From contig NC_084767.1 of NCBI RefSeq assembly GCF_028858725.1, forward strand, positions 5,569,501 through 5,633,500: 64,000 nucleotides of DNA. The letters are read 5' to 3'. Each line of letters opens with the position of its first letter. Position 1 is the stretch's first letter. The position numbers were made by a program, and so were the translations under genes. Source of the DNA: Colius striatus. Its lineage: Eukaryota > Chordata > Aves > Coliiformes > Coliidae. Positions 61,147-64,000 of the stretch are shown one piece after another. The notes beneath the pieces are model-generated. The model saw only the letters and a list, made by a program, of their open reading frames with translations, was not told the origin of the DNA and did no database searches.

Positions 61147-62827
61147 TCACGTTTCAAACTGTGTCAGCAGGGCCCGAACTTCGGGAGTGAGCTGCTTAGC
61201 AGCCTTGGCTGCCTCTGTGACGGCCTTGCGGTAAAGACCCTTTCTCTTCTTATTAAAGCGCAACTGGAAGCTTTCTAAAAAGGGGGATAGTTGTGCAAGA
61301 GCAAGGAAAGATGTTGTCGTGGAGCCAAACCATGAGATACGAGCCTCCTGTCGAACTAAAAGGCCGTTATCTTTCCGGCTCACAGTTATGGTAAGAATAC
61401 GGGCTGGCCACCAAGGGAAGCCATAAATCTTGGCCCAGACAATGTCCCCTACACATATGGTCCTGCCATCTGGTGTGACACATTTAGAGACGTTTTTGGA
61501 AAAGACTTCCGTTTTCAAGGAATTACTGAGCTTTTTCTCTTCCTTTGAAGAGGAGGAGGAGGAGGAAGGTGCATGCATGCTGCCTGGAGGAAAATCAAAG
61601 CTTTCAGTAGAGCTACACTCAGAGTTGGTAGATTTCAAATCATCTGTGCTATCACTACTACAAACTGACGCACTGGAAGAGTCAGATTTCTTTTGATTAA
61701 GGGTCATGTAAACCGTTATATTGCTTTTGCTGCCTCTCTTGCCCAATGTCTGGTGTTCATCCTGATCAACAGTTACATGCATTTCACTCGTGTCCTGAAC
61801 CTCACTGCTTGCCTCTTCAGGGCCTTCTGAGGGGCTCTGATTTTCTGAAGGGGCCTCACCTGCTGAGCGGGTGGAGGAGCAGCGAGACTGGGGCTTAGTT
61901 GCCATCTTGCCACTCCGTATTTTCTCAAGTCCTGTCTTGAGAGAAGAGTCATTTTCTTCATTCCGATACCGTTGGGGCTTTAAACGCAATCGGGGCGGGA
62001 GGGAACCTGAGCTGGTGTTCTGAAGACGCCGTGTGAAGTGGACCTTTGAATGTGCATTTTTGGAAGAGGAGGTTGCACTCTGCTTCTTTTGTGCCTTTTC
62101 TTTGGCCATTTTCAAGACTTCCCGAGCTTTTGCATGATCCATGTTTTTGCTCTGGAGAACTTTTTTTGTGTTTAACTGCGCTTTTGAAGTATTTGCTTGT
62201 GCGGAAACTTTAACTACTCTGCTTCTGCCGTGGGCAATATTTGAGACCTTGACCACAGCGTTCCTTTTCTGGCTTTCGTTTTGGCTTTTTCCATCCACTT
62301 TATGGTCAGTCTTAAGTTTTTTATTCACAGTAGTCACACTCTCATTTCTTCGTTTTTTATTATCATCATATTTGGAAGAGTCACTTGCATTGCCACCTTT
62401 TTTTATTTCCTTTTTTTCCGCAACAACACTGTTTTTGCACTTGTCACATAAGACCTGCCGGGGTCGTAGTTTGATAGCATTCATGATAGAAGTGGGTTCC
62501 TCCCTGTACATTTTACGCTTGGGCCGTTTAATTTTCCGAGGTGGAGGCTGAGGTATTGACTGGTTATATGTGTCCCTGATAAACAAAGGGGGAGGATATG
62601 GCGCTCCCTCGTGAAAAAGAGGAGGTGGTTTAGAAGTCCACAGGCTTTTAGCTATGCTAGGCTCTGATGGCTGCGTGAGAGAAGAGTCATCAGGGACTGC
62701 AGCATTAGATTCACACTTCACCTGTGCCTCGTCTTGGAATGGTTTGCTTTGGAGCTGCATGGCTTCAGGTTTATCCTTGTATTCCCTTTTAGGAAATATG
62801 GTCACAGGGATTCCATGGGGTCCAAAC
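61147..62827 (-). CDS. PWWP2A: PWWP2A, PWWP domain-containing protein 2A, C-terminal coding exon (partial gene)
   Basis: A minus-strand exon with acceptor TTTTTTTTCTTTAAG|GTTTGG at 62828/62827, one carried-over base, 559 codons and TGA at 61147-61149. Human PWWP2A is 755 residues, so about 196 N-terminal residues lie in exon 1 beyond the window. In order: FGPHGIPVTIFPKREYKDKP; a Pro-rich segment (KPPPLFHEGAPYPPPLFIRD, QPPPRKIKRPKRKM); a CxxC (LCDKCKN); a long Lys/Ser-rich basic region; an acidic Ser/Glu segment; a Ser run (61549-61567 on the plus strand); then the PWWP domain (GDIVWAKIYGFPWWPARIL; PWWP itself at 61405-61416), with W again in ARISWFG; and a C-terminal helix ending ALLTQFET. 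The Phe and Trp of GFPWWP and the Trp of SWFG are the expected aromatic cage for H3K36me3. The family is nuclear, binds H2A.Z nucleosomes through the internal region and recruits MTA1/HDAC (NuRD-type) complexes. The frame is intact. Confidence 0.97.
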
Positions 62828-64000
62828 CTTAAAGAAAAAAAAAAAAAATTAAAGGTTTTGAGGTGATGTTTTGCTGTAATTATTAAAAAGCATTTGAAAA
62901 CCCATCCACGTTCTATAGCCACCATTTCAAAGACATGAAGTCTGAGAAAATTAAAGCTTCAATGATAAGCTTTGAAAAAGCAGGACAGCAAATCCAAATG
63001 AGCAGAGAACACAAAACAAACAACTTTATCAGTTTCTCTTGCGAGAAAATATGACCAAAAAAAGCCACCAAAGACAGCAGTAAAAGAATTAATATTGCAC
63101 TTTCAGAAAATACTTACAGAAGCAGACACACTCATCCAAACAACTCCAAATCTACCTCAAGATTAATTCCCGTACTAAGTTAACTGACACATAAGGCATC
63201 TTTAGCAACTTGCACTAGATTCTTCCATTTTTAGCATAGTACAAAAGGCTGCATGTTTCAGATTTAACCAAAGCAAACATCAAGTGCAAAAATACTTGAT
63301 CAGAGAGTGCTATCATTCCTCATCCAGAAAAGATTAGCACTTGATCATCTGATGCATTATGGTCCAAAACTTGCTAGCGTGTAAGTTTGCATTTCCTCCA
63401 GCAAAACTACTCCTATTTCAAGTCAGTACAAATCATTCCTCCCCCTTATTTTAAAACTTTGTCTACTCCACTCCAGACAGCTCTAGATTTGATGCCTCAT
63501 TTTGGCACACACAGGACTTCTCAACACCCTGACCTGCTCGGACATAAGAATGATAAAATCCCATTATGACCTAGGTCATAGCTCAACTTTCCTATAGTAA
63601 CAAAGTAGCATGTTGCCTAAAAGGGAACCAATACTTTCCCCAAAGGGTTGTGCTAAGGGAAATATCAGTTTGCAACGCATTATGCTTGCCTTCTCCCGAG
63701 AGGAAATAACAAATACATTCCTTTTACAACAATGTATCTTTCAAATCACAGAACCAGGCAGGAGGGAACATGATAGAAGCTTGTTTAACCTTCCTTCTGT
63801 TCCACTCTACAACCTACCAGTTGAGGTACCAGCCTCACACTGAGACAACACTTGGCTGCTCACTGCTCTTAACCTCTATCTGACTCCAACTCCCATACAC
63901 ACATTAGTGCTTGTCTTATATTAGTTGGTCTTTTAATAGTTTGACCTTAATGCAGTAACAACATGTTAGAGAAGGGTGCAATGCAAATGCCAAATCATCC
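62828..64000 (-). other. PWWP2A: PWWP2A intron 1 (3' part)
   Basis: Starts at the acceptor next to the long exon and runs off the window. It contains a pure A run on the plus strand (62834-62847), which is the exon's polypyrimidine tract read from the other strand. The reading frame extends about 32 codons into the intron before a stop, but this sequence (KTFNFFFFSL) is intronic. No gene, repeat or CpG island is seen. Confidence 0.8.

Noticed and set aside
61430-62866. Plus-strand open frames of 70-136 codons inside the PWWP2A exon
   Set aside because: They are antisense shadows of the real minus-strand coding exon.
62828-62925. In-frame extension of the PWWP2A exon (start MVAIERGW, including KTFNFFFFSL)
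   Set aside because: This is the polypyrimidine tract and acceptor of intron 1 translated; homology to PWWP2A begins exactly after AAG at the exon boundary.
1-64000. CRISPR arrays, operons, insertion sequences, riboswitches, prophage or other prokaryotic systems
   Set aside because: The sequence is vertebrate nuclear DNA; the tandem arrays found are minisatellites or microsatellites and the mobile elements are CR1 LINE or MIR-like SINE relics.

Overview
The window is vertebrate nuclear DNA, almost certainly from a bird. It has large introns with GT/AG boundaries, one GC-rich promoter island in an otherwise AT-rich background, and several CR1 LINE 3' ends with the characteristic ATTCTATGATTCTATGAT tail in both orientations. 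There is no operon structure and no prokaryotic feature. Two protein genes are present, arranged tail to tail: TTC1 on the plus strand and the 3' part of PWWP2A on the minus strand. I recall the same order, TTC1 then PWWP2A, from human chromosome 5q, so this looks like conserved amniote synteny.

Layout. 1-3440: upstream intergenic DNA with no recognisable gene. 3440-4340: CpG-island promoter of TTC1 and its probable untranslated first exon (donor at 4109/4110). 4626-34770: TTC1, with seven coding exons (4650-4973, 16322-16382, 18208-18320, 20297-20333, 22066-22214, 27207-27261, 34128-34261) that join in frame to a 290-residue TPR co-chaperone, a 3' UTR and an AATAAA at 34748. The introns hold CR1 fragments, MIR-like SINE relics and microsatellites. 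34780-46480: intergenic DNA with two CR1 copies and an 8.5-copy minisatellite of 51 bp at 44724-45158. 46480-62827: PWWP2A territory. The last large coding exon (61147-62827) carries the C-terminal 559 residues including the PWWP domain, and is followed by a proximal 3' UTR ending near 59975. A well-formed acceptor at 48267, with poly(A) signals at 47991 and 46503, looks like an alternative distal last exon. 62828-64000: the start of the intron leading to PWWP2A exon 1, which lies outside the window.

The two genes are not a functional unit. TTC1 is a cytoplasmic TPR adaptor linked to HSP70/HSP90 and G-protein signalling. PWWP2A is a nuclear reader of H2A.Z nucleosomes and H3K36me3. I found no novel multi-gene system. 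The points most worth a second look are alternative 3' processing of PWWP2A, including a strong internal donor that would remove the PWWP domain; the 51-bp minisatellite; a pair of adjacent perfect hairpins at 51229-51280; and the motif cluster in the TTC1 promoter.
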